From Anarhynchus alexandrinus (Eukaryota > Chordata > Aves > Charadriiformes > Charadriidae), in assembly GCA_008711295.1 (NCBI GenBank), contig VUYV01000053.1, positions 3,444,620 to 3,508,619 on the forward strand: a stretch of 64,000 nucleotides of DNA, given 5' to 3'. Positions within the stretch are counted from its first letter, which is position 1, and each line of letters opens with the position of its first letter. Both the position numbers and the translations under genes were made by a program. The notes beneath the pieces were generated by a model. The model saw only the letters and a program-made list of their open reading frames with translations, did not search any database and had not been told where the DNA came from. Below are positions 36,822 through 48,705 of this stretch, one piece after another.

Positions 36822-39800
36822 CATATGAAGCTGCCAAAAATGCAAATTTCCAAACTGGCTACCAGCTTTCCTTTCACTTAAAACCAAACTTAATCTAAAA
36901 AGCATATACATTGTACAGCTCAGGCATAGTTTGCACAGTTTTCAGGTTGACTATCAGTTTACAAGTCAAACTTTTTAATAATCTGTTACTTTTGTGACAG
37001 AAAATATCTATGTATAAAAGTTGCCAGAAACAGAGGGGTATCTTTTCATCTGTGATATCATTTTTCAATACCTTACGCCCTTTCCTTACCCCCAGTTTGG
37101 GGCTTACAAGCCATCAGGTCAGAAACGGTGCCTAGAAATACTCACACCTCATTGGCTTCAAAGACAGAATGAAGTTGATGCACCTCACTGGGCCTTTTAA
37201 ACCTGGGACTTTCATTTTAGCAGGATTACATTTTCTTTTGAAAATCCTGCAGATATGCAAAGACTGAAAGCTGTGCTATACCTGCTTAAGTATAACGGAT
37301 GTATAGTATTCGTGAACACCACTGCCATTATGGCTAAGAGGAAGGTGTTCATATGAAGGAGACTACATAACCCAAGGAGTTCAATGTTTAGAAGTTTTCA
37401 GCACAGGCCTAAACTCTGAATTCTTTATGTGCAAATACAATGTTCTCTTGATTAAATTATTAGTACTGTACAAATGAAATGAACATAAATCTGAGATTAG
37501 GAAACAGATCAAGGCACATGGCACAAAGTTAGAATAAAGATGACCTGAATATGCTCACAAAAATAAAACTAAGATTTGAAGGGGGATGGCTACAGTCAAA
37601 GTATCCAGCTCCCACTGAGCCTGATGACTTTCCCTGTTACCTGCATCTGGAATGCGTATGCGTTTCACATCAACACAAGGGGTTCTGTGGTGTTTCTCCA
37701 AAGAGGCTGTTCTTTGCAGAGCAGACAATCTCCTCAATCATGCACACAGCTAGTGGACAAAAAAAGGATAGGAAGGGTCTTCTACCAAAGAATACAAACT
37801 ATTCCCACTGACACCTAAGTTATATTCACATACATTCTAGGACAAAAGATACGGGCAATAAAACTTAGTATGAGATGAGTAAAAGGTTTACTTGCCTTCC
37901 CAACTAACAGATAGGAACATATTCATTTTACTTATATCTTCTGTATTATGATAGGTATATATATTTTTTACACCATTTTTTACTGTTACCTATAAATAAC
38001 TGATGATTTCTCTATAAAACACTCTTATAAGCTTTGAAATTTATTTAAAAATACAGACAAAATAATGGAGGAGATGGCTGTATTGAGGAATAAAACTGAA
38101 AAGGCTAACAGTGTTGATGTTTAGGGAACTTATGGACGGCATTCATGGGAAGCAACAAGATTTATCAGATTAGTAATTTCCTGTGCATATTTTTTCCACT
38201 GGAGGTACTATGGCAAAACAAAAGGGCCCCAAGGAAGCCTGAGCCAATGTTGTTCTAGATTCTGCAGTCACTGTTTAGGAAGATACTGGTTGGCTTCCAG
38301 CACAATTAATCTTATTACTTTCAATGGAACTATTCACATGCTTCAATTAGGCTTTCTGAATCAAAGTATGTTTACACAAAGTAATAGGAAAAAAAAAATC
38401 ATTGCCTTCCAGAGCATCAATTGTTCATAAAACAAACCCATTAAACTAGTATTTTGCTGTTACAGCTTCTGCAATTGGCTGATCTCAAAGAGTAATACAG
38501 CAATCTCATCCCCCTGTGCTTAAAGCAACCTATCATCACTCCTTTTATTTTTTGCAAAACTTTTTTTATCCATTATGACTGGATTCTTTGCATATACCCT
38601 ACTTCTCACTTTGGCTTCTTTCACTTAGAGGATGGACCTCCACTGAGAATTAGCTTTCTCACGGTTCAGATGCAGTAGGAGACATTTTATAGTGACACAG
38701 GACAGCCTTTTCAGAGAAGACAATATTTATTAACTGCTTAGAATACAGTACCTTAAGGTCCCTGGATCAGAATGGACAAGCAAAGAGGACACTCATGTCA
38801 GTATGTAGAAGCATTAATTGTTCTTTTCCTGAAGAACAGTTTGGGATTTCTTCTCTCATTTTGCTTGCCAGTCAACTCAGCCCTGCATTTCAGCCTGCTC
38901 TTGTAGATTTTTCTTATGTATGTTCTGCATTCCTTATAAGCAAATGTCCTGTCATGGTGCGTCTGCTGTATCTCCATGGTAACACCGCTCATTTTAAGAT
39001 AGCTCTTGAAAGTTCACTTGGCTTTGCCTTTCTGACCAATAGCTCAAGAGAGAAATTACTGTCTTCGGTCCTATTGAGACACAGTGCAAAAGTAAGTAAG
39101 TAACAGCATCATGTACATTTTACATAAAAAAAGAATGCAGAGATTGACTGTTTCCTCTGCAGCTGTCATTTCCCCTTCAAGTAATTTCTATTTCTTTGAA
39201 AATATTATAGTGAAATTCTGCCATTCTGAAATTATGGGCACTTTAAAGGAGTCAAGACTTTACACAGATTTGTTCCTTCCACCCCCACAGATTGATGTCT
39301 GGCCATGCATATGTTACTGAGTGGAAAGTCTGATACACACTTGGTTTTTGCTCTGGTACGCCAGGATCCACCAGCAGAACTGTGATATCACCTCCCAGAT
39401 ATCATCTCCGTGCTTCCACCCCCTCTTCCAAAATTAGAAAAGCAGGTTTTGTTCTTTTGGGGGTTAGAACACATGCTGTTCCACGACTGACAAAAATCCT
39501 GTCTCCAAATCACTCATCTCAGAAAGGAATATTATAATATTGGTCACAGGGCCATAATCTTCTTTGAGTTCAGATTAAATTCCATGAGATACAGAAATAT
39601 TCACGTTCTGCTGCAAGCGTGAAGACAGCTTTCCAAGGAACCAGAGGACTCACCTACAACATAATAAAGTGGACAAATAAGCTATGAAAATGTGATGGAA
39701 ATTTGTAGCGACTACTTTATATGGATGCTGTGATATTAATAATCCGGTCTTGCATATACAGTTGAGCGATGTTCCACACTGCTTTGCAACATTTCTGCTT

Positions 39801-41714
39801 CAACAACCTCGTCTGCATAAGCTAATGTTGTCATGGGAGCTAACAAAAAACTCTTTTAAAGCAGAGGTTTTTGATTAGCTTTTGTATCCAGTTGCACACG
39901 CAAATACAATAACAGATGGAAGATTACTAAAGAGTAGAAGAGAATGAATTTTCCATGTCATTATCTTTCAGAGATGAGAAGTACAACACAACACCTATTC
40001 TATTACGCGTCTGGCACAATGGGCTTCTGTCTTTGGGCCAGATGTGATCTACTTTTTAAAGGAAAGTGGAAATCTAATTAGAACATACTGTGAAGAGACT
40101 GACCTTACGCTCATCTGAGTTTTCATTAAAGTGGCTATATAAAGCACTTGATATGTTGCAGGCTGCAGCTGTCAGCTTCGAGAGCTACTTCTGAAGGCCC
40201 TAAAGAAGAATTAATTGCAAGGTAATGATTGCAGCACTATGGTTAGCGCAGCTTGCAGTTCCATTGCAAGAATAACCATTTAATTACCAACAATTAAAAG
40301 AGGCTGTTCCTACAGACTCTGGGTCAAATTCTAGGAAGTTTTAAGTACCCACAATTCCCACTAATTTCAGAGGACCTTGCCAGCATTTATCACCACCCAG
40401 GATTTCACCCAGTAATAGTAATTAGATTTTTTAAACCAATACTCTGCTGAAGTCTCAGATATCCAGCCATACCTGTGGCAGAGCATCTGATAAGGTCATT
40501 TGCTTTTTTTTTAAATTATTATTTGCTTTTAGAACACATTTACTTTAAACAGTCTGCAGGTCTTTATTTACAAATGCACTATATTTTTGGACAATGACAT
40601 CAGTGCATCTCATCTGCTGGTTTTGCCATTCATTATGCAAAATGACTCAAGAGGATGTCACAAAAAGAACTGAATACAGAGTATTTGCCAGTTCATCTCC
40701 TCTCCCAATTAAATTCATAGCTTTAAGAATCCAGACCTTTTCCTTGATCTGACAGGTAGCAGAACAAAGCACTTGTGTTTTAGGTGTTGTCTGTCATGTT
40801 TTATCTGAGGAAGACATTTACATACTTCAACAATGCCAAGAACACAGGCTTCCAAATTCATATACAAAATGGTAGCTTTAATTAATCACCGATTAACTAG
40901 GCAGCAATCCAGAAGAGCAGCTTGCTCTAAGAGCTTCATACCAACTGAACATCCATCAATAGATTGCTAATATATCTGAGAACATTTTGTACTTCCACTA
41001 AAAATTTCAGCAGCAGAAATGTCAAGAAGAGATTGCAATAATGAATAATTATTTTTTATTACTGCCAAAGAGTTAATATAATAATGGATCTCTACTTTAT
41101 TCCCCACTTGTAAGCTAACTGATTGTTAATGCATGTTTTTATGTGGTGACATTACTCAAACTCCAAAACATGACATTACTCTTAGCAAGGAGGTTCTGAT
41201 ACTTTGCTGACTAAAAACACTGTAGTGCAGAAAAAATGCTACCCATTGTTTTTTTTTTTAACACTGCAGTTCTGCAGGTAGCTTTGTTAAAAACTGGTGT
41301 CTCTTGAATACCAAGTTTCGAAATTAAGATGTATAATGTAACTGAATGCAGAAACATGAAAAAAACATGCAACAAGAATTTGGGTGTTCTATTTTCCACA
41401 CAAAAAGGCTCAAAAGAGATGGAATAATCACCATTGTCACTGTAAGTCCTTCAGCATCAAGTGCAGGAGCCCACAGTGAAGGCAGATGAACCTAACTGAG
41501 GAATTCAAGATTGTCCACATAGATACAGGTGATATTCACCTTTTGAGCAGATCTATGGCTTCATTGTTCTCCAAAGCCTCTTTCTTGGACAAACTGAGCC
41601 ACTGACATTGAAAAACGTTATTATGCTGTCTCTAACACTGGCACTTCACTGCTGCCTACTGGTAGCTATGAGCACAAAATGTTAACCAGGAGTTTGCCTT
41701 CAATCTCTTTACTG

Positions 41715-42770
41715 GGTAAAAAAACTGGCTGGATGGCCAGGCCCAAGGAGCGGTGGCAAATAGAGTTAAATCCAGTTGGTGGCTGGTCACAAGTGGTGTT
41801 CCCTAGGGATCAGTATCAGGGCTCGTTCTGCTTAATATCTTTATCAACAATCTGGACAAGGGGATCGAGTGCACCCTCAGTAAGTTTGCAGATAACACCA
41901 AGTTGGGCAGAAGTGTTGATCTGCTTGAGGGTAGGAAGGGTCTACAGAGGGATCTGGACAGGCTGGATAGATGGGCTGAGGTCAATGGTATGAGGTTCAA
42001 CAAGGGCAAGTGCTGGGTCCTGCACTTGGGTCACAACAACAGCATGCAGTGCTACAGGCTTGGGGAAGAGTGGCTGGAAAGCTGCCTGGTAGAAAAGGAC
42101 CTGGGGGTGTTGGTCAACAGCCAGTTGACTATGAGCCAGCAGTGTGCCCAGGTGGCCAAGAAGGCCAACAACATCCTGGCCTGTAACAGGAATAGTGTGG
42201 CCAGCAGGACTAGGGAAATTATCATCCCCCTGTACTCAGCACTGGTGAGGCCCCACCATTCAGTTTTGGGCACCTCACTACACGAAAGACATTGAGGTAC
42301 TGGAGTGTGTCTGAAGAAGAACACCAAGCTGGTGAGAGGTCTGGAGAACAAGTCTTATAAGGAACAGCTGAGGGAACTGGGGTTGTTTAGCCTGGAGAAA
42401 AGGAGGCTGAGGGGAGACCTTATCGCTCTCTACAACTACCCGAAAGCAGGTGGGGGTCGGTCTCTTTTCCCAATTAACAAGTGATAGGATGAGAGGAAAT
42501 GGCCTCCAGTTGAACTGGGCGAGGGGGGGCGGGGTGGATATTAGATTGGATATTAGGAAAAAATTCTTCAACAAAAGGTCTATCAAGCATTGGAACAGGC
42601 TGCGCCTGGAAATGGTTGAGTCTCCATCCCTGGAGGTATTTAAAAGACGTGTAGGTATAGAGCTTAGGGACATGGTTTAGTGGCAGACATGGCAGTGTTA
42701 GGTTTATGGTTGGACTCAATGATCTTAAAGGTTTTTTCCAACCTTTTCCAACAAAATGATTCTATGAATC
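41715..42770 (+). mobile_element. CR1 LINE retrotransposon, 5'-truncated, decayed RT C-terminus plus 3' UTR
   Basis: This is the 3' quarter of a chicken-repeat-1 (CR1) LINE. In one frame from 41723 to 42295 the translation follows the CR1 ORF2 reverse transcriptase: NWLDG at the start, then the GVP..GS block, NIFIN, the catalytic-loop region SKFADN at 41879-41896, then [27 protein letters not shown] and [11 protein letters not shown]. Later frames give [40 protein letters not shown] and VESPSLEVFKRRV, the usual CR1 C-terminus. It is dead: there is an in-frame TAG at 41804-41806 where the family has Gln, the second Asp of the FADD motif reads Asn (AAC, 41894-41896), and the frame shifts near 42255, 42320 and 42440. 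The 3' end carries the GTTGGACTCAATGATCTTAA-type UTR and an ATGATTCTATGA tail at 42756-42768. The left edge is approximate; CR1 copies are normally 5'-truncated by incomplete reverse transcription. Identification rests on remembered family features, not on a search. Confidence 0.95.
41723..42680 (+). pseudogene. CR1 ORF2 reverse transcriptase remnant (non-functional)
   Basis: Coding remnant inside the CR1 element. The protein would copy LINE RNA at the target site by target-primed reverse transcription. What survives is the end of the palm domain with the FADD region and the C-terminal part, roughly 300 of about 900 residues; the endonuclease domain and the RT fingers are absent. The palm frame runs 41723-42295 with one nonsense codon at 41804. 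The block that normally reads as an LEYC-type segment after ALVRPH is deleted near 42255, which moves the frame. The last frame, 42450-42680, ends with ELRDMV and a stop, which is the natural ORF2 terminus. A G-rich insertion at about 42518-42536 adds residues not seen in the family. The Asp-to-Asn change in the catalytic pair would by itself abolish activity. Confidence 0.9.
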
Positions 42771-45700
42771 AGAATTGCCTTCATTGTTATCCTCAAAGTA
42801 CTCCTTCTGATAACTAAGCTGCCTTTTTTCCTATCCATAAACCAACAGCTGCTTGCACCCTTATGTGCTAGCATATTTTTCTGTACTATATTCTTCTGCA
42901 CTGATACTTCATACTCTTCACTTCTCATCAACCCAAGCAATAAACTTCAGCTACCTGAAATATAAACCAAGCAATATTTCTGTCTCTTGGAGCAATTATG
43001 ATAAGTACTTCCAAGTAGCCACCAATCCAGCCAGCATGGCTATTTTGGCTGAGATAATATAGGAACTGAGTCTTGCTTAGTGATGATATGGAACACCTCA
43101 CAAAGATCATGCAAGAGTTTTATAAATGAAAGAAAGAATGAATAAGTACAAGCTTGTCTAAGACAGCCAACAGCAGGAATTCTAGGGGAACAATATTTCA
43201 CTTGGGTGGTGATTTTCTCCATTACTAAGAGGTGATAGATATTTGTGAATCACTTTGGCTCTGACTATAACCTGGTCTATCTCTTAATGGAAAAAAGCAG
43301 AAAACTGTTTGTTTTTAACAAACACGTGGAGCTTATGCATGACTACAGGAATGGTTAGATATGAATTGCTAGTTAATTCTCCCCCAAGAAAAGACCAGTG
43401 GTCAGGAAAGGGAAAAGACTAGAGCCTTAACTTCATCTTCCCATTGTATGGACTATTACAGAAATGTTGTAATTTGTTGATGTTACAGGTCAGGAACGAA
43501 TGGGTCATGTAGGGAGCCAGGAATGGTTCTTCAGAGAACACACAGTTTGTCTGGCAGACCTGCTGTATAGCTCAGATCATGCATCACCTACCTCCTACTT
43601 TGGTTCAAGCCTCACAGGACAATCCAGCCCATCAAACAGTGAGGAAAAACAACTTTTTTGTCCAGTGAGCAGCAAAAAATTATTCTAACTGCCAGCAAAA
43701 TAAACCGGTAATTTTTTCAGCCCTGCTGCACCTTCCTAACAAAATCACAGACAGCTCTGCAGGGGCAACTTTGTTCATCTTCAAAGCCTTTTAGAAACAT
43801 TGAATAATCTTCATATTCCTCCTGTGGGCAGGAAAGCGTTAGTATCTGCCAATTAAAACCATCACAGAAATGGAGGCATAGAGAAGCTGTAAGAGCACAG
43901 TTCAGATGTTCTGAGTAAGACTGCCCACGCATTCTTGAGCTAGATAACGTTTTGCTTCATTCGAAGTTCTGCTTCTTCCTTTGCTTTGCTAAGAGCTAGT
44001 GCATCTGGTATAAAGATGGGGTTCTTGCTCTTCTTATCTTCCCAATGCAGTTGATGGTAACAAATAGGTAGGGAGATAAAACAAAAGCCTCTGAGCAGCA
44101 TTTGGAGCATCAGCTCTGTTTTGCCGTCTTTTAAAACTCACAGATAAAGGCTGCCTGGCTGAACATCAAAGAGAAACTCAGCCGTGCCTTCTCTAGGAAC
44201 ACAGAGAATCCATTGCAGCTCAAGAACAAAAGATAAAAGAAGAAATGGGGTAAGCTCACCTCTGAAAATTATATCCACAAAGATGCCCCAACATATTGCT
44301 TCCCACAATAAAGGACTTTATCCTATCCCTTCTCACCTTCCACAGAGATAATTCAAAATGCATTTTAATAATTCAAAGTGCATCAGTACTGAGGAACTAC
44401 ATGAGAATCAAATATTTCCTGGCAGCAATATTTTTAAAGCTAAGAAATGAAGATAACTGAGTGCAATTCACAGTTCTGAGAATCTATGGTCCATCATGCT
44501 AACCTGCTATTCATAAAAAGGCAGTCGTTAAGACACACAAGTGAAATCTTGCCTGCCAGTTGTAAGGCAAAGAGGGGAACAGGGGGAAAGGAATAATTTT
44601 TCACCGTTGTATCCTGAATCACAGTCTTTGCACAAATGGAAAAAAATTGCAAATGGTAGGCAACTTTGCCTGCCTAAACTACAACTTGTGCCTCACAGCA
44701 GGAAGAAAAGAGTAAGAGCTGAGACTCACCTTCCTTGGGCATATAGAGGCTCAGTCAGAACTTCCATCACTGGCACTCACTGCTCCAGCAGGAGGTTGTG
44801 AAAATGCACCCGAGAGTGTTGGAGGGCGTATCAAACCAATTGTGATTTATCGTATTGCCCCCACAGACAGAAGTGTCACCACCCTTTCACGGCTTTCCCT
44901 TCTCTTTAACAAGAAATAGCTGTTGTAGTTGTCTAGACTATAGACAGAACAGCTATTTTCCCACTCATGAAGGTGAGACCCTTCATGGTGAGGGCTAGGT
45001 CCAGTCTTGCTTCCACAGAGCATGATCAGAGATAATCATTGAAGGGAAACACCCAAAAAGCCTTATCCTTAATCTAAATTACAAATTTATTTTCCAAACA
45101 CTTTTTAAAAATACCAACAAATAGGTTGAAAATGGTTTTCAGCCTGTAGTCTGATGATCCATGGACTACTTTTCATGCCTATAAGACATACCACCAAAGG
45201 AAAGAAGCGTATACCAATAAGATTTAACTAATTAGGACCCAGATCACCAGTGAAAAATGTTCAGAGGTATGTACACCAAAAAGTTTGAAATACTGTGTGA
45301 GGGTAGTTTTTCATGAAATAATGCTATTAGATATACAAATCACTGTATTTAAAGATACATCAGGTCTTGCTTGCTATGTCAACACAATTTTCCCTGCTGT
45401 ATTTTAACACCCAAATGCATTCAGAATGCGCAGCAGATCCAGGTATCATATAAAATTTCATACATCACTGAAAAATTAAATGTATGATACTATAATGAAA
45501 TCAGAGGAACAGCTGGAAGCTCCAACACTTACTTGAACATACAGCTGAGTTGGAAAGGATCTGGAAAGTTTCCTAGGTTGGGAAGAATGGTATTTTATGT
45601 AATAGTGGGAGGCAGTACTTTCCAAAAGAGCTTTGCATCACATACCAACCAGCACTGACAGCACAGGATACACAGCATCGTTTAGTTAAAACTCTGACAT

Positions 45701-48355
45701 GAAGTATATCTCTGCCACCTAAACATCGCTTTGGCATGCCCTTATTTTCAGTACTGTTTTCCAGCATCTACCATCATCATGCTATAATGAAAAAAATGGT
45801 ACATTCCATTCAATTTTACTTACAGTGCACCCTGAACGCTTTCCTTTATCTTGATAACTCAATGCCGGCCTGAAAGAGAGAATGAATATCCAATCTTTCT
45901 TCCGAAATGAGAATGGAAGAAGGTGGGCACTGTGGGGGTTTCTCTCACAGGTTTCTTATATTCTCTGCCTTCTACATTTGGGATATGTGTACCTCGAACC
46001 CCATGTCAGTCATTTACATCTCTTCATGGAGCTCATCCTCAGTGGATTCAAACCAAGGCGACTTATACCAATCAACTCTCCTGGCCAGATGCTGTGTGTG
46101 TTCCAAGGACATCCTTACATTCTAATGTATTCCTGCAGAATATACAGAAATCACATACTGATAAATATATTAGAAATACAATGTAAGGCTTTAAGAAAGT
46201 ATTTCTCACTTAATTTTGTGCAGCTAGATACCCAGTCAACAGCCAGGTAGGACGTAGTTCTAACTTTGCTTTCTACTGCACTGGGCTTAGCTCTTTGTGG
46301 TCTGGTCTTAAAATCAGCTAGAAAATAAATGTATTTGAAAATGCACAAGCAGAACTGAACAATTCCATCAAGAATTCTTGAAGCAGGAAGTTTTATAGGG
46401 CATTCTGCCCTGATGCATGTCTGTCAGGCTCTGAGAAATGGAAAACAATAAAGTGTAAAACCAGAAGAATTTAGCATAAACTGTAATCTATATTTTAAAA
46501 TGGAGTTCACAGTAGCTCATCTTCAGCCTTAATGGAAATGCTTGTATTCACTGTGCAAAGAATTCTACCTCAGATGAAATTTGCAGTATTGCCTAGTTCT
46601 TGCAGATAGTAGAGTCTACTAAACAGTGGCAACACTGCATTTATTTTTATGATTACTATAATAATGACGATATTTTTACAGAGAAACAGCATGAAAAGAC
46701 ACAATATTAGACTATTTTCTCAACATTTTTATTCAATTACTACACTAGCTATGGTCTGTGGGCTTTCTGTCTCAAGTCGCAAATTGTAAAATAACATTCT
46801 CCTGTCTGGTCTCCCCATTTTCCTTCCCTGCATGTTTATTTTAAGGTGAAAATAGATTCAAGTACCTATATTATACATGTCATAGGCCATTAGAATGATA
46901 AACTTTCCAACAACAGAAGCCAGGATGGTCCAACAAGCTGCAAGTCAAAGTTATAACTTAGACATCAGTGCTTATCAGCCTTGAGCACGAGTCAGAACAA
47001 CGACTGGTCTGCCAAGTTTTACAGCATGATAATGACTAGAAAAAACAGCATTAGTTGGTCATCCTCGACTTTAGTTAACTGGTAAATAAACCGATTAATT
47101 GATTATTGTTTGTCTTATCGCAGAAAAGTCACAACCAAGATGAACATTGCCCTGTAGAATATATGTAGTACATTAACACAGAAGACAGTCCCCAGTCTCC
47201 TTAATTAGCACAAAACCAGGCACAATGTAGAAAACAGAAGTGACTTACTGAAGCCAAAAAGCAGATTAATGATTAAAAAGATCCCAAGACTCCTAGACCG
47301 TAATTCCTCAGTGTGGCCCCCAGACTAAAAGGTGCTCAAGGTATTTTTCTGTGACAATAAACTACCATCTCCAGTCCCAGTACTAATATTAATCAGTAAA
47401 AACAAACAAACAAAATCCCAATCACCTTCTAGAAATAAACTCTGAAAATGCATTGGGGAAATCCAGTAACATTTATTTACAAGCAGTCAAAGTAAATGCT
47501 TTATTTAGTTCAATCTGCAGCAAGATTGTGTTGTCTTTTTCTGCACAATAGTTTGCACAGCTACAATAACACTTACAAAGTGAAATGTGAATTGCCAATG
47601 TACAGTTAGGCTAATCTATTGCTGAGAAATGTGTGCTCTGTTTACTACAAATTCCATGTTATCCTTTGGATTGCCAAATACTTTTCTTCTCCGGGAACTG
47701 TTTTGTTTGATACTGTGCTTTTGTTTGGTTAACAGACATGTCCTCATCCTGTTTCTTTTGATAAGAGTGATAGATCACAATGTAATTAATGGATAAATAC
47801 ACAGTGAAGTTTGCGGACCTGTCCCAGGATGCCACAATGTAGACATGCCAAAAGTTTTACCATATAATTACTTTGAATGCTACTGGAATCCTAAGAGCAC
47901 ACTTCACAGATCCTCTCTTTCAACCTCCCTGAATGGATAAAGTGCTACAATTATCTTAAAAGTAAATTTTTTAAAAAAAAAAAATTTTTAATTTTGAAAC
48001 AGAGTTGTTTTCCTTCCTTAAAATTGGGAGGATCCCTCTGAAACCATTCCAATATACTCAATGGGAAGTGCTTGGCTCCTCCAGTCATTCTCATTTGAAT
48101 ACCTGCCAATATTCTGCAGCTTTGACAACCACGTGTAGAAACAGAAGCATCTGTCAGTCCTTTCTGAAACACCAGTTTAGTAGCTTGTCATGAGGTACAA
48201 TGATGTCTGAAATCTCAACATCTACCGTCGATTATCACACCGCAGTATCTAAGGTAACATGGGGAAGGAGATATTACTGTGCACCAGCTGCAATCACAGC
48301 AGGTTTTTATGGTGATAAAGCTAGTGGAAAATCCCTATAAGCAAATCCATACATA
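42771..48355. other. Unique AT-rich noncoding DNA
   Basis: No element recognised. At 45882-46250 all three plus-strand frames are partly open (122, 72 and 87 codons), which argues for chance low stop density and not for a gene. Confidence 0.55.
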
Positions 48356-48540
48356 AGAAGGAAAAAGAAAAACAGAAGATGTGAGAGAGGAATATTAGAG
48401 AAAGATTTGTAAGAAAAAAGTAGAGAAAATGGCAGCTGGAATAAATCTTGGAATGTCAAGAGGAAGATAAAAAGCCAAATACAGAAAAAAAGAGAGAAGG
48501 AGGTTATGATAGGTAACTGGAGAAAGAGGCAGAGGCTGAC
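48356..48540 (+). repeat. Strongly purine-rich tract
   Basis: About 185 bases dominated by A and G on the plus strand (GAAGGAAAAAGAAAAACAGA, GAGAGAGG, AAAAAAAGAGAGAAGGAGG). No clean unit is visible. Stop codons in this strand exclude a coding reading. Confidence 0.7.
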
Positions 48541-48672
48541 AGATGTTTAAGGGCTGATCTGCTGATGGAGTATGTTACAGGAAGGAGGGTTTCCGTAGCC
48601 ATACACAGACAGTCATTATCAACAGGTTTGGAGTGGTAAACTCCCTAGTGGTTACCTAGTGCCACTGATTTT

Positions 48673-48705
48673 AAAAAAAAAAAAAAAAAAAANAAAAAAA
48701 AAAAA
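48673..48705 (+). repeat. Poly-A tract with embedded N
   Basis: Twenty A, an N at 48693, then twelve A, followed by GAAGGGGGGCGG. No retrotransposon body or target duplication is recognisable upstream, so I cannot call it a retrocopy tail. Confidence 0.85.

Larger units (their letters stand above)
29461..41714. other. Long unique noncoding stretch
   Basis: About 12 kb without a recognisable transposon, unusually long for this window. It holds the palindromes at 35613 and 36103, short repeats near 36250 and 36750, an AT-rich patch at 31155-31290 and TAAT-rich patches such as 40195-40300. Open frames up to 136 codons (34036-34446 minus) and 123 codons (30781-31152 plus) show no known motif. 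Confidence 0.55.

Noticed and set aside
42052..42673. Minus-strand frames of 99 and 131 codons
   Set aside because: Antisense shadows of the CR1 reverse transcriptase.
45540..45600. TTGGAAAGGATCTGGAAAG resembling a CR1 UTR
   Set aside because: Similarity limited to a few words; no order of CR1 blocks around it.
45882..46250. 122-codon plus-strand frame as a small membrane protein
   Set aside because: All three frames of the strand are partly open and there is no recognisable motif or splice context.
48673..48705. Poly-A as the tail of a processed pseudogene
   Set aside because: No coding remnant, polyadenylation signal at the right place or target duplication was seen.
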